From NCBI GenBank assembly GCA_036936605.1, contig JAUPFV010000005.1:821001-885000 (forward strand): DNA of 64,000 bases, given 5' to 3'. This stretch comes from Limnanthes douglasii subsp. nivea. Lineage: Eukaryota; Streptophyta; Magnoliopsida; Brassicales; Limnanthaceae. How positions within the stretch are numbered: the stretch's first letter is position 1; every line of letters begins with the position of its first letter. Positions 1 to 11,649 of this stretch are shown here, in pieces. The notes beneath the pieces are model-generated. The model had not been told where the DNA came from. It saw only the letters and a program-made list of their open reading frames with translations, and made no database searches. The translations under genes were made by a program, and so were the position numbers.

Positions 1-430
1 ACATTATAAATTTAAAAATCTTTTACATATAAATTTTTATTCGAACATAATTGATTTTGATTTTTAGTAATACAAACTATGAGTTGTTTTTTTTAAGTTA
101 TGAGTAGTTGAGTGTTTGTTTTTATTTAAATTTATTTTGACAAACTCATCTATGTTGGTGTCTTGTGCAGAATAATGTTTACAAAATAGCAATCCAAACT
201 AATTGTGATGAGGAGCTTAGGAATAGATAGAAACATGTTTGGTAGAAGATGTGTTCATAGATCACCGTCTCTTGGTTTATTAATTGTTAATATTTTTATC
301 TCTAGCTCGAGATACTAAAGTACGAGGTAACTATAAATTTACCGTTATTAAGATGTTAATATTTTTAGTCAGCATGGAACAATAAAATTCGAGTTACTAG
401 TATATTGCAAATTCAAAGACATGAAGAAAT
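1..430. other. AT-rich stretch, no gene seen
   Basis: No coding frame, RNA gene or repeat structure could be supported here. It is the left flank of the SINE insertion. Confidence 0.6.
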
Positions 431-447
431 GAGAGCATAAATAGAAC

Positions 448-676
448 GGCCCCCAAGGGAGTAGCCGAGTTGGTTGAGTATGGCATGCTTGTGACTAGAG
501 GTCATGAGTTTGAGTCCCTCTACATACGCTTTCTCGGCTGAGCCTGTCACTTTGTGTGGTTTACCTTCTGGCGTTGGTTTGCAGGCTATCGCGTCAGACT
601 GAGGGTTTACCCTGTGCGCACTCATTGCACTTTGAGTAGCGGTTGCGGGTTCCCTCCGAAAAAAAAGAAAAAAATA
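448..676 (+). mobile_element. tRNA-derived SINE with perfect 17-bp target site duplication
   Basis: A short non-coding retroelement mobilised in trans by LINE machinery. The 5' part is tRNA-like, with an A box (tagccgagttgg, 462-473) and a B box (gagtttgagtccc, 506-518). The 3' end runs from a GC-richer body into an A-rich tail (about 659-676). The repeat gagagcataaatagaac flanks it exactly at 431-447 and 677-693, which is the signature of target-primed reverse transcription. The identical flanks and clean tail suggest a fairly recent insertion. The minus-strand reading frame across it is incidental. The SINE family was not identified. Confidence 0.9.
462..518 (+). promoter_or_regulatory. Internal RNA polymerase III promoter (A and B boxes) of the SINE
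   Basis: The A box lies at 462-473 and the B box at 506-518, spaced as in a tRNA gene. The sequence between and after them does not fold as a tRNA, so this is a SINE promoter and not a functional tRNA gene. Confidence 0.75.
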
Positions 677-917
677 GAGAGCATAAATAGAACAAATGCC
701 TAAAATGTGATGGTTACTAAATGATAACATAATTGTTAAAGATAATAATGATCAACTAAATTAGGAGGATATTCAAAAAGATCAAATGTAGCCTGATAAA
801 CTTTTGCACAATCATTATTGTGTGATAAAAGTTTATAGAGTGTAAAACCTAAAAACTTTAATACATATAAATGATAAGCCCGAAGGACTCGGGGATCTAG
901 AATACCATGAGGAACAA

Positions 918-2245
918 ATTCGTAATACGATACTTAGTTTCCACTCTGATAACACTCTTATGTGCCAGAATTTTTGTATGATCGTTTAGATGAAATAAAT
1001 TTGTATGGTTTAATAATTTTATTCATGGATCAATATATATATTTGAACAACTTTGGAGTTAATTTAGAACTGTTTTAATGGCAATAAAGAAATTTAAAAT
1101 GATGGTAATTATATCATGATGTTGCATAAGAGGACTAAATTTTCAGAAAGTTTGTTTTTATTCAAAACATGAATTGTTTGGAGGGATGTCAAGAATGAAT
1201 TATTTTGGCTACTTTTAAGAGAGATCTTCCTTTAGACAGCGAGTTGCTTTAAGAGTTCATAAATTTTCCAGTTGATAATATAGTAGATTTATTAAGAAAA
1301 ACATAAATGTTTATTAAAATTCGTAATACGATACTTGGTTTGAGCTCTAATGACACTCTTATGTACTAGAATTTCTCTATGATCGTTTAGATCAAATAGT
1401 TTTGCATGGTTTAATAATTTTATTTATGGATCAATATCTATAATTGAACAACTTTGGAGTGCATTTAGAACGGTTTTAATGGAAATAAAGCTATTTAAAA
1501 TTATGGGAATTATATCATGACCTTGTTGCATAAGAGGACTAAAACTTTGAGAAAGTTTGTTTTTGTTCATAATATTAATTGTTTGGAGGGATGTCCAGAA
1601 TAAGTTATTTTGGCTGCTTTTAAGATAGATCCTCCTTTAGACAACCAGTTGTTTTAAGAGTTGATAAATTTTCTAGTTGATAATATAGTAGATTTATTCA
1701 AAAAAATCATAAATGTTTATTAAAATTGAAGAAACAAAAATAGGTGGAATTAAGCCAAGTAACGTTCAAGAACGAAGAATGGAAATATCTCATAGAAGAA
1801 AGATAGATGAGTTGAAAAATGACGAGGTTGAGAAAATCCAACATAACTATCTTGGATTTTAATATTATGTAGGAGCTTCACACCACACACAGAAGCAATT
1901 GCAAGAATTAACGATAAAATAAGGGATAAAGTAAGATATAATCCTCTTAGAATGATCTTTACTCCGCATAATGAAAGATCACCAATATTGTTTTTTGTTT
2001 ATCATAATTATCACGGTCATATAGTAAGATATTATTTTCATTGAAAAGATAAAATTAAATGATTTATTGATAGTGGGGAGTTAATTGAGTTCATAAAAAA
2101 TAAACGTTTTAACGGATATCTAAAAATAATGTCATTGCATGTTAGTATCAATCTAAGAGTGCTTTTAATTTTCAATGATGATGATTTGAAATAATTAGTT
2201 ATTGCGCATGAACTATATTAGTTTTTGCGAAGAGTAGATATCCAA
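918..2245 (+). pseudogene. Ty3/gypsy gag-protease remnant containing a 400-bp tandem duplication
   Basis: Broken frames resemble a gypsy gag: a region equivalent to FIHGSI-IFEQL (the conserved gag helix), then a Cys/His-like motif reading YHNYHGHIVRYYF near 1995-2040, where gypsy gag has a CxxH-DHGH-T-C pattern. A protease-leading segment (FNDDDLK near 2172-2192) follows. Positions 918-1318 and 1319-about 1725 are direct tandem copies of about 400 bp, diverged by substitutions and small indels. Many stops and shifts make it non-coding. A homologous segment lies at 32480-33400 with the same order of parts. Confidence 0.65.
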
Positions 2246-2520
2246 CGTCATCTCACCGCACCATACATTCCACAACTGAATGGCGTTGTGGAAAGAATAA
2301 ACCACATTGTAATGAATACTGAAAGGATTATACTTAAAAGCATGTTAGTTCCGGCAGTCTTTTAGGGTAAGGGTGTACGACATACAGTGTATCTCTTAAA
2401 TTGTTTGCCAAAAAAGATTTTAGGAAATCACCCCCCTAAAAGTTAGGGAAGTTAATATTGGGTAGTTATTTTCCATTTCCTATATAAGAAACCCTTTCGA
2501 TTGTAATTATGTACGTGAAG
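2235..2520 (+). pseudogene. Ty1/copia integrase fragment inserted in gypsy sequence
   Basis: The translation reads RHLTAPYIPQLNGVVERINH, the conserved C-terminal part of the copia integrase core (the PYxPQxNGVxER motif holds the third acidic residue). It continues through LLKSMLVPAVF and VYLLNCLPKKI to the usual pre-RT region. One TAG replaces the Trp of the FWG motif. It joins the gypsy protease remnant directly upstream, and the same joint occurs in the copy at 33733-34056, so the fusion predates the duplication. Confidence 0.8.
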
Positions 2521-2639
2521 TGATGTTTGTATTTTAAAATTTACAGAAACGTAGTTTATTATTCTCTCATTTTGGAAGGTAGACTTTATATAAATTTAAA
2601 TCCATATAGACTAGATTGGCCTGACGGAACTAAGGATCC

Positions 2640-3480
2640 AAAATTTGATTTTGAAAACTCTTTTTAATACGATATTTGCAATCAACTTTGATGATACTTT
2701 TTTTCCTTTCTTTCTCTAAGACGTTTAAAGAATATATTTTGGTCTGGTTTAAATTTTTTATCTGTGGATCAATATCTAACTTCGAAGAACTTTTTACTGC
2801 ACTTTGAAGTGGTTACCTAGGAACAAAGCATTTTTAAAACATGGTCATTATGTCATGAATCTACTCCATAAGACTAAAACTTTGAAAAAGTTTGTTCACA
2901 AGCTCGTCCATCAAAACTGAATTGTTTGGAAGGATGTCAAGAGCGAGTTATTTTGGATCATTTAATGAGAAGTCTTCCTTTAAATAATCATTTGTTAAAA
3001 GTTTTGATCATATGGGACATTTATTGAGAAAATCGCAAATATTTATTAAAGTTGAGGAAGGAAGAAGAAATGGAATTATGCAAAGCAAGGCTCAACAACT
3101 AAAAATCGTATGGACCGACAGAAGAAGGGAAAATGAGTTGAGAAATTACCAGGATTTGAAGATGAAACCTAACCGGTTTATATTTTGATAATATACTAAT
3201 GCAATGAGGAGTTTCAAACCACACAGATAAAAAATTGCAACAATTTACAATAAAATCCTCTTAGAATAATATTTGCTCTATATAATGAAAGATCAAATAT
3301 ATTTGTTGTGCTTATCATAATGATCATGGTCATATAACAAGATATTATTTTTAAATAAGAGATGAAATTTATAAATTTATTGATTGTGAGGAGTTAATGG
3401 AGTTCATAAACATAATGGTTTTAAAAAGAAAGAATAAAATGATAAAGGTAATAATTACAAAAATAATCAAGCTAATAAAC
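2640..3480 (+). pseudogene. Second gypsy gag remnant
   Basis: A degenerate gag region resembling the retrotransposon gag family: a FDDTLF-LSKTFKEY-segment near 2690-2740, an FEEL-like helix near 2780, and a damaged YHNDHGH motif near 3310-3345. It matches 34300-35080 closely in order and wording. It is interrupted by several stops and frameshifts. Confidence 0.6.
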
Positions 3481-3559
3481 AATTATTGTATGCATATATA
3501 TATGATATAGTTTAGTTGGAACTTTTCATAATTGGTGGAAAGTGATACATGAATCTTAT

Positions 3560-4156
3560 TTAGTTAATTATTTTTATTTGAACCCCCTCGCCAGTTAATT
3601 GATATCTGAGAGGTTGCTCTCTCATCTGAATATCTAAAGGCTTTGGAACACTAGAACCTTGGCTTGCATTAGACTCATGCAGTGGTTGAATTTCCTTTGT
3701 AAGACCCGAAGCAGAACCATGCCCAAAATATTCTTTGGTAGAAATGTCTTCAACTTCACCTTGTTGATCGGATGCATCTTTAACTTCATATATTTTCGTG
3801 CCAGTCATAGGTTGAGTGTCCACCGTATTCTTAATTGGCATGACCTCTTTATTAAAAACCACGTCTCTAGTTATCAAAGTCTTCTAACGTCCATGTTCAA
3901 GGCAGTACAACCTATACCCTTTTACTCCCAATTTTATCGGGGCAACGACATAAGTGGTAAGAGTGGTAGAATTGGATTGGGGACCTTTCATAAAAGAGGT
4001 ATCAGTTTTATGGCCCCGTTGTAGATGCTCCGACTTCATCAAATGCACTTTTCGGTAGATCTTAGCTATCTCGAATGCACGCGGGGAGATTAACGGTTCA
4101 CCAATGCTTAAAAGTATGTGGTCGGTAATAAGATGGGGACTGAACGATTTTTGCAT
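3560..4156 (-). pseudogene. Ty1/copia fragment between integrase and reverse transcriptase
   Basis: Read on the minus strand, the frame gives LGVKGYRLYCLEHGR, then a TAG stop (3884-3886), then TLITRDVVFNKEVMP. This is the well-known copia junction between integrase and RT, where the element describes its own coding change to VKGYRLW and SRDVVFNE. About 100 residues of low-similarity linker follow. The upstream part (to 4156) does not match copia clearly and may be a fused sequence. No RT follows downstream. Confidence 0.7.
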
Positions 4157-4389
4157 CGAAGCCCGACAAAGAATTCAAACCGATAAGAGATTAGAAGTTA
4201 GCAGGGTTTCCATATAATGTTTGTCATTATTCTAGGTATTTTTAAATAATTTAAAAAACCCAGGTTGAATGAGAAATGATGTTATCTGAATTGCATGTCC
4301 GGAACCGGCATAAATGGACTTGTATAATTTTCCACACCTAATCAGAAATGATGTTTGTCATTTATTTATTTTAATTCTGAATTGCACGA

Positions 4390-6024
4390 GTTTTAAGTCT
4401 AAATTTACTACAGATTTCTTATAACCAAAATTCACCCATTATTTTATTTGTCCGTACCGTTAAATTCCAAAATTTAATATGGCTCTAAGTAAAATTAGAG
4501 CAGTGGTTGGTCGATAAAAAATCGAAAACAAAAGGAGGAAGAAGTCACGAGTTCAAATACTAGTATCTCCCAAGCCTACTTCATAGTAGAGATTTGAAGG
4601 TATCCAATGCATTAGTGTTGGAATGATCACCACCATTAGGTTTTCACTCATCCATCTATGCAACTCAAACAAACCTTTGTTTTCATTCGGAAATCAAAAC
4701 TATTTTTTTCTTATTTCTCTATTACATATAACTATTTCATGAGGTGGAACCAAGTATCGTTTGTAAAGCCGTAGAAGTTTTAAAAAAATTGAATTCTAAG
4801 TTGGACAAAACAAAATTACGCTTTTTAAGTCTGAAACTTGAAATTCATTTAGATTAAGGTTTTTCAAATTCACAGTTATTTTCTTTCATTACTCAGTACC
4901 ATTTAAATACAAAAAATTAACATGGTTGTAAGTAAAATTTAATTCGCGTTCGGGATTTCGGAACAAATTGAATTGCAAGTGTGAATAAAAGAATACTTAT
5001 TCTTTTTAGGTATAAAAATGGTTCAAGTCGTAGCAGGGCGGACCAGATTAGGTTCGAGTAAAAAAATGGGGTTCAAACAGGTGAACAGAATCCGACTTAT
5101 TCTCATCCAAAATTATAATAAAAGTAAATATTTATAATATTAATAATTATATTTTTATTATTAGTTAGTTGATTAAATTTATGGGATTTATACCAATTAG
5201 GATATAAAACATTTACAATTTTCCAATATGCCAAGTGTTAAATAGATTTTATCCGGACTTCAAAAGAATTCCCCCCTATATTTAGGGTTGCAATTGTTTT
5301 GTTTTAGGGTAATTTGATCTTTTTTTAAATGTGATGGATCTATTTGTAAAATAGATCTTTTACAAACACATATGAGACCCATTATGTAACTCTCCCCTAT
5401 TTTATTTATATATATTTTTGTGTTTTGGATTTACGATAAATGAACCCAACACTTTACTATTTTTAAAGAAATAATGTCCAACATTATGAGTTTGGTTCCG
5501 TACCAAATTTGTAGTTTAAAATACAATATCTAAGAAACAAATACAATTGATTTTTATTGATATAATATTCAAAAATATTAATTAGACTATAACATTTTGT
5601 TATAAACTTTTTCATTTAAATTAAAGTACATAATATTTTTTGAAATTACCCTACACAACAAGATAAATAAATAAAATATAAATAATGACCTTAAAATCGA
5701 AAGGTTCAAATTTAAATTAAAAAACAAAATATTTAGGGTTCACTCCTCATCCTAATAAAATGAAATAAAATAAAAATATAGATTCATTCGGTTGGATTCT
5801 TAAATTTTATTCATTTAAATGTATTTTTAAATTGAAATGAACTTATTCAAAATTAAATTTATTTCATTATTTGTAGTGTTATGTAAAAAAAATCCATATT
5901 GTTGCAAGTAAAATTACGATCACCATTACATTTTTTTTTTTAAATTTCAAGTGAGACAAAAAAAATTATAACACTTTTTAATTTTAGAAGAAGACTTACG
6001 GTCACTAATACAAATTCACCCTCG
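4390..6024. repeat. Dispersed AT-rich repeat unit, copy A
   Basis: A long AT-rich segment with the same succession of short phrases as 62010-63376 (copy C) and, in part, 54165-55745 (copy B). Recognisable shared parts include the phrase around 5025-5110 (gggcggaccag ... ccgacttattctcatcc), the 5105-5215 AT block, and the 5280-5350 block with agggttgcaattgtttt. No protein could be read from it. It leads directly into the palindrome at 6025. Confidence 0.7.
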
Positions 6025-6753
6025 AAAAAATATTGCAGTTCATCTTCTATTTCACTTCATCTTCTTTAATCATCTATTGTTTTCATCGTCATTTTTTCCA
6101 CTATACGTTCGAGCTCTTTGGTAAAAAAATCGTAGTTGTTTATTCAATCATTTCTTCATGATTAACTCTTCATCTATTTTTAATATTTAACTTTGATTTT
6201 TCGAAATAAATTTTCAATATCCATAATAATCAAACAATATTATAATATAAACCGAGAAAATTATTAATTACAAATAGTTGGTATAGTCAGAGTATAATTA
6301 ATAATTTGTTATATTGTATTAAAAATAATTTGTTATATTGTATTAAAAAATTTAATTCCATAGTTCTAGGTATTGTATTCAAAACTAAATTTTGGTATAA
6401 TTAGAACAAACATTTATTTATATGAAATTAAACTTTTTATTACAATATAAAAAATTATTAATTAGACTCTATCATTTGACTATACCAACTATTTGTAATT
6501 AATAGAATATTAATTGTATTATATCAGCTCACGTTATAATATTGTTTGATTAAGGAAATTGAAAATTTATTTCGAAAAATCAAATTAAATTGAAAGAAAT
6601 AGATGAAGAGTTGGAAACCATGAAGAAACGGTTAAAGAAGCAACTACGATTTTTTAAGAAAGAGCTCGAACGTATGGTGGAAAAAATGACGATGGAACCG
6701 ATCGATGATTAAAGAAGATGAATAGAAATAGAAGATGAACTACAATATTTTTT
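6025..6753. repeat. 729-bp near-perfect palindrome (foldback element), copy A
   Basis: The two halves, centred near 6390, are inverted copies of about 360 bp. The left end aaaaaatattgcagttcat mirrors the right end atgaactacaatatttttt, and the similarity continues through the centre. Each arm carries a diverged version of a small ORF that is intact in the copy at 63423-63590. Transcripts would fold into a long hairpin. The second copy (63377 to the window end) has the same left flank, so the palindrome is part of a larger repeat. Confidence 0.8.
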
Positions 6754-8847
6754 CTTTATCTTCTTTTATGTGAAGTATGCTGCAATTAGTAGTATATAAT
6801 ATAATTTATTAATATAACATACTTTTTTTATAATCTATTAGTTATAAAAATGGATTCGGAAGAAAAAAAAGGATGCGAATAATTAAGATAATGAGCTCAA
6901 ACTTATGTTAGAAACAATAATGAACGAAACAAAAAAATACAATTTTTTCTTTTCTGTTTTGGTTGTTTTTGGTGTTGTTTTTGGTGTCATAATCTATGTT
7001 ATTTGTTTTATCTCGTTGTGTTGGACAATGCACAAAAAACTATTTTTATTTTTAATTTAGAAAAAAGTTTGAATTTAAATAAATAAAACAAAATATATAA
7101 CACTAATTCATATTTTTTAATATAAGCAATTTTTGAATAATTAGAACCAAAATAATAGGGTTGTGATGTATGAACTAATTTCAATTATTTAATGCATTTA
7201 AATACCAAAAAATATAATAGGGTTGAAGATCTTTCCCTAATTTTTTTAGGATTTCACCAAAATAATAGGGTTAAGATTATTTCCTAACTTTTTTTTCCAA
7301 TTTTGAAAATAATTCTTTTTCATTGCGTAAGAAAAAAAAAATATTTAGTCAATAAAAGACAATTGGATTCATGAATTGAATCAGTTACGAAACTATACTA
7401 CTATAGAGATCCATATCTCATCTACTGCTAGAGTCTGGTGGCCTAAATCCACATATAATCTTATTTTAATAAGAGAAAGAATTACACATACCAGAAGACC
7501 TGGTTATATCTATTGCCAAGTTCGCTTTAACATTCCAAATAATGTAATTCCTAAGCACACATGGTCATTAACAGTGCAAACGGTATGTATAGCAATACCT
7601 GTTCAAATGAAATCAATTAAGGTCTCTTCTAGGGTTAATCAATATACAATTTTTTTATTGTTTTTGTTTTACCTCTTCGGCCCTTTCCCATTTCCCTTCC
7701 TCTCTGCATTTCCTTTCTTCTTTCTCTCTGCTTAATTTTTACCTCCTTCTAGAGTGCACTACAAGAATATCAACACAAACAAAGTAATTAAACCCAGAAT
7801 AGAATCGAAACGATTCTCGAAATTGAAGAATTGTTTTAGAGTTTTGAGAGTAATAGAGGGAAGACGATACCTTCTGCTCCTGCTTTTGTGGTTTGGTCAA
7901 TAAGAAAGGTCTCCATTTGGGAGAAGCATACAATGTCTAGGGTTTGTGATGGAGCCAATTTGGTTTTATAAAGTCTTTACTACAAGGTAGAGTCCGTGGA
8001 CTCGTATTCTCCTAGGGCCCAACCCAAGGTTAGAGTCCAAATTATTTCTTGGACTCGTATTTCCAGCCCAAACCCTAAATACCTATTTAGGTTTTAACCC
8101 TCCACAATTAATATATAACACACCTATAAACAAAAATTATATATAACTTATGTTACCCTTCATTGAGATTTTAGAAATATGTCACTCCATTTAAGGTCAA
8201 ATGGTTTTTTTTCTACCAACCAACCACAAACGTAATTTTTTGTCGCCTAATTTGTCTAAGTTTTGTTTAGTTTTCATTTTAAATTATAGTTTTTTAAAAA
8301 ACTGAAATTCCAAACGTCATTTTCGTTCAATAATGTTTATTTTTGTCTAACATTACAGGCAAAAAAAAATATTGAAATTGCTGAATTTTAATTTTTAAAA
8401 ACCTTTAGGTAAATAAATTTTGAGAGCTGAACCTAAAAAAGCGATACACTTATTTTATTTTGTCAGGTTCGGCAGTGCGCCTACATAAATTTTATTTTAT
8501 TTTAAACTTTTTATTTTCAATTTGATTATTTATATTTTTTTAGTTATTTTGTTGTGTTGTGCAATGGCAAAAAATATGTTGTTTTTTAATTTAAATAAAA
8601 TATGTTGGCAGAAAACTCTTTGAAGATATGTGTTGGTCATTGCAAACCTTAGATTGGCAAACTGCGAGGTAAAATTCTTTGACTATGAAGATTGACAAAC
8701 TCCGATGAAGAATTTTTTACCTTTGCATATTAATAAAATCCAATAGAGAATTTTTTGATGTAGTAGATCGAGGGGTCTGCCTCTTTGTCGTAATCCAAGT
8801 AAAAATAAAAGTGGATATCTTAATATTATATGTATAAATTTTATTAG
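6754..8847. other. AT-rich stretch with no supported gene
   Basis: Mostly AT-rich sequence. An open frame at 7376-7735 (119 codons) ends in a pyrimidine-rich low-complexity run and matches nothing I recognise. The 7840-8110 part is less AT-rich and resembles the transcribed edge of a retroelement, but no termini were found. Confidence 0.5.
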
Positions 8848-9201
8848 AAACTACAAGCTCTAAAGTTTCAGAACCCATACTCGGTGAACATCCTGTTGAC
8901 TGGTACGACAAAGAGACATTCCCATCCATCGATTACATTGTTACTTACCACAAGGTTGAGAAGGTTGCATTTGGTTACTTATCGTGCTTTTCGCTTTTTA
9001 CCATGGACATGTTGTATCGCAATGAGCTTTCAATGGAAGAAGCAGTTGTTGTGGTTGATAAATGCATTGTAGAAACTCCATCAAAACTGGTTGTGACACC
9101 TCTAATTTTTTTATCCCAATTGTTGACAAAGATGGGGCAATGGAATACGCATGAAGATAATCTATTATGGATGGCTCAACTTCCACTGTGTGAATTTTCT
9201 T
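8848..9201 (+). pseudogene. Proteasome subunit beta type-2 (PBD/PSMB2-like) pseudogene, C-terminal part
   Basis: The beta-2 (N-terminal numbering beta-4 in yeast) subunit is a non-catalytic ring subunit of the 20S proteasome. The translation shows the family's C-terminal half: PYSVNILLTG, then after a one-base loss near 8903 YDKETFPS, DYIVTYHKVEKVAFGYLS, TMDMLYRNELSMEEAV, VDKCIVE and KLVVTP, followed by a damaged IVDKDGA-like end. The usual LYY before DYI is missing. The N-terminal half is absent. No intron is visible across about 350 bp, so a processed copy is possible, but a single large exon fragment is not excluded. Frameshifts and lost residues make it non-functional. Confidence 0.8.
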
Positions 9202-9544
9202 GAATTCAGTTTTCATGTTGTTTTTTTGTCTTTCCTTTGGTACCATAACATGTGTTATTTTAGTGCTTAAACTTCTATAGTACCTGCATTGAATGAGTTT
9301 TTTTCTAAATATATTGTTGAAATTAAGATTTTGTATTGTTTTTTATCTCAATTAAAATATAAGGGTATGAGTTATTGATACATTAAACTATATGCAATTT
9401 TATGATGAAATATTTGAGTTGAATGGTTTGTATGAATTTTTAATAGATTAGTACGTAGATTTATAACTATATAGGAGAATGGAGAATTTTTTGTTAATAG
9501 TCCACAATAGATGATTTAATGATATAATCATTTGAATACCATAT

Positions 9545-10524
9545 GTTGTTCATTTTTATTCCTGCAATCCGTCTTTTTCTTCTCCTTCATTTCACATAAT
9601 TATGATATTTCCTTTCATTCCTGTCTTCATCTCCAATCCATTGGACACCATTTTTGTTTCCATAATTCTTCTTCCATGGAGAGAGCTAGTAGATGATTAG
9701 CAGTTGCCTTAGATAGGTTGATTTTGTCTTCCATGCTATTTGAGGTTGAATATCTAGCTTCACAACTTTTGACAATATCTTCAGTCTGAATTACTTTGTC
9801 AAAAACATTTTCAAATTACTTTTTGTTCCATTCTTTTAAGGTATTTTCCAGCCTCTTTAATTTATTCCAAAAGATAAACAGTGGATAGCTCACCATAGCT
9901 TTCTCCCAACTTGTTTCAACAATGTTAATAAAGTCATTATCTATGGTCTGTATGTTAAGAATTTGAAGCTACTTCTGTATTTAACTCTTTCTTTGATGAT
10001 TGATATACATAATGGTGTATGGTCAGAGCATCTCCGTGCCAGATGCTCCACTTTAGTTTATCCAAAGTAATCAGTCCACTCTTGGTTGATTACCATCCAA
10101 TCAAATCGCTTCCATTTTGTCTTGTTTGTCAACGTAAATTTGGCACTTAAAAATCCTGCATCCTCAAGGAAACAGTCTTTAATTACATCATTAAATTTAG
10201 TAGAACTTTGATTGAGCAATGCTTGCTATTGTATTCCATAGCTCTATTCTTTCTCTTCTGTGATATTTAGCATATACACATGTCACATGGAGATTTAATT
10301 CTAGCATAGGGTGATTAATGTTGATGTGGCTGCATTGAACATAGTCCTGCATAATGGTCATCTTTATGTCATCCTTCCACAGTATCCAAATTTTGCTAGA
10401 GACATTTGCAATGTAATTGTATGAATAAGATTCTTATTTTCTCCTTTCTGACTATTAACTTCAATGTTCTTACTGAAGTTTTATTACGAGCACCTCTTAT
10501 ATTCCAATATATAACTTTAATCAT
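9545..10524 (-). pseudogene. Old LINE, ORF2 endonuclease and linker (degenerate)
   Basis: On the minus strand a start at 10524 reads MIKVIYWNIRGARNKTSV, equivalent to the endonuclease start of plant L1 elements. Further on come FNDVIKDCFLEDAGFLSAKF, WKRFDWMVIN and RCSDHTPLCI, which match the late endonuclease block ending in the catalytic SDH. A linker follows with EELWKQKW, the pre-RT region. The reverse transcriptase itself is missing. Stops and frameshifts are frequent. It has the same orientation and general layout as the much better preserved LINE at 17709-24333. Confidence 0.8.
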
Positions 10525-10529
10525 TTAGG

Positions 10530-11640
10530 GATGGAAATAAAGATCTTATTGTCTTCTTAAACTGAAGAGATTTTATCACTAAAGCCTTGTTCTTCTTGTT
10601 TGCTCTTACAAGTTTAAGTTTTATGTCAAGGAGTTTTTGAAAATTTGGACCAGTTTGTCTCTGCCTTAGGGTTGGAGTAATAGGTAGGCTACCAGTATTC
10701 TCTTTAGTAGGTGTTAGGTATTCTCTTGGAGTAATAGATCGCGATCATTATCCGAATGATTTTATCGCTTAAATGATTTCCTCATTAGCATCCATGTCAG
10801 TATTTGTATCTTCCTGATGTTCATGAGATTCTTCTTCACTATGTCTTTTATATTTTCTTGTGGAATATTATTTTTCTTTACTTCATCGTTTCTAGACTCC
10901 TTAATTCTTCTATTGTTCTGTTCCTCAAAGAATTCTGATTTATTCATGGGTTTCTCACTATTGTTAACTATTATTGACTTGGTCTTTCTTGCTTTGCAGC
11001 TTTATCATCTTCATGGAGAAGTTTTGAAATTCATGTTTGCATTAAGATGTTGCTTGTTTGCTGATTAGTAGACTCCATAGCCTTTTTACCATTGATCTTT
11101 CTGCAGGTATCTTTGGTGTATAAATGTTCAGGTAGCCTTTATATTCTTATCCATATCAGCACTATAGGGGATTCTTTTTTGGGATGAAAAGATAGTTGTC
11201 ATTTACAAATCTTCATTGCATTTTGGCCTACAGTCCATATTCCACGAGACCATATCTTTTGATATCTTCTTTGAGAGAGAATTCCAAAAATAGGTGCCAT
11301 GAGTCCTAGTTTGAGTAGGATAAATCTCCCCTGAATCTTCTTTTGTTATAGAACTTTTCAAAGATCTGTCTTTTAGGTAGTCCTTGAGAAAACTTCCCGA
11401 TAAGAGTGTATGTTGAAGATATTAGTAGAACATTTTTAACATTTTCTTAAAATCGTAAATCTCTATGGTTTTCTTTGTGATTGTTATAAGATGGTTTGAG
11501 TTTTGTTGAGTTTCCAGAATTTGCAACAACTTCGGAGTACAACTTTTGGTTCAGAGTTGATGGAGCTGTTAGATGAAAAGTTTGAAGATTTTTTTGTGAT
11601 TCGAGACAAAGAAATTCTTCCATGATGGATCAGTACACCC
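10530..11640 (-). pseudogene. Old LINE, probable ORF1 region
   Basis: This segment sits immediately upstream of the decayed ORF2, where ORF1 belongs. The reading frames are short; one (10762-10947, minus) gives a charged, Lys/Glu-rich stretch like the tail of plant LINE ORF1 proteins. I cannot identify a zinc knuckle or the DUF4283 core, so the call rests mainly on position. Confidence 0.45.
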
Positions 11641-11649
11641 TATATTGTA

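Noticed and set aside
448..520. tRNA gene
   Set aside because: Only the A and B boxes match. The rest does not fold as a tRNA, and the element continues to an A-rich tail with target duplications.
413..730. 105-codon open frame on the minus strand
   Set aside because: It runs across the SINE and its target duplications, so it is not a gene.
7376..7735. 119-codon open frame
   Set aside because: No recognised motif; the end is pyrimidine-rich low complexity and the surroundings are non-coding AT-rich sequence.
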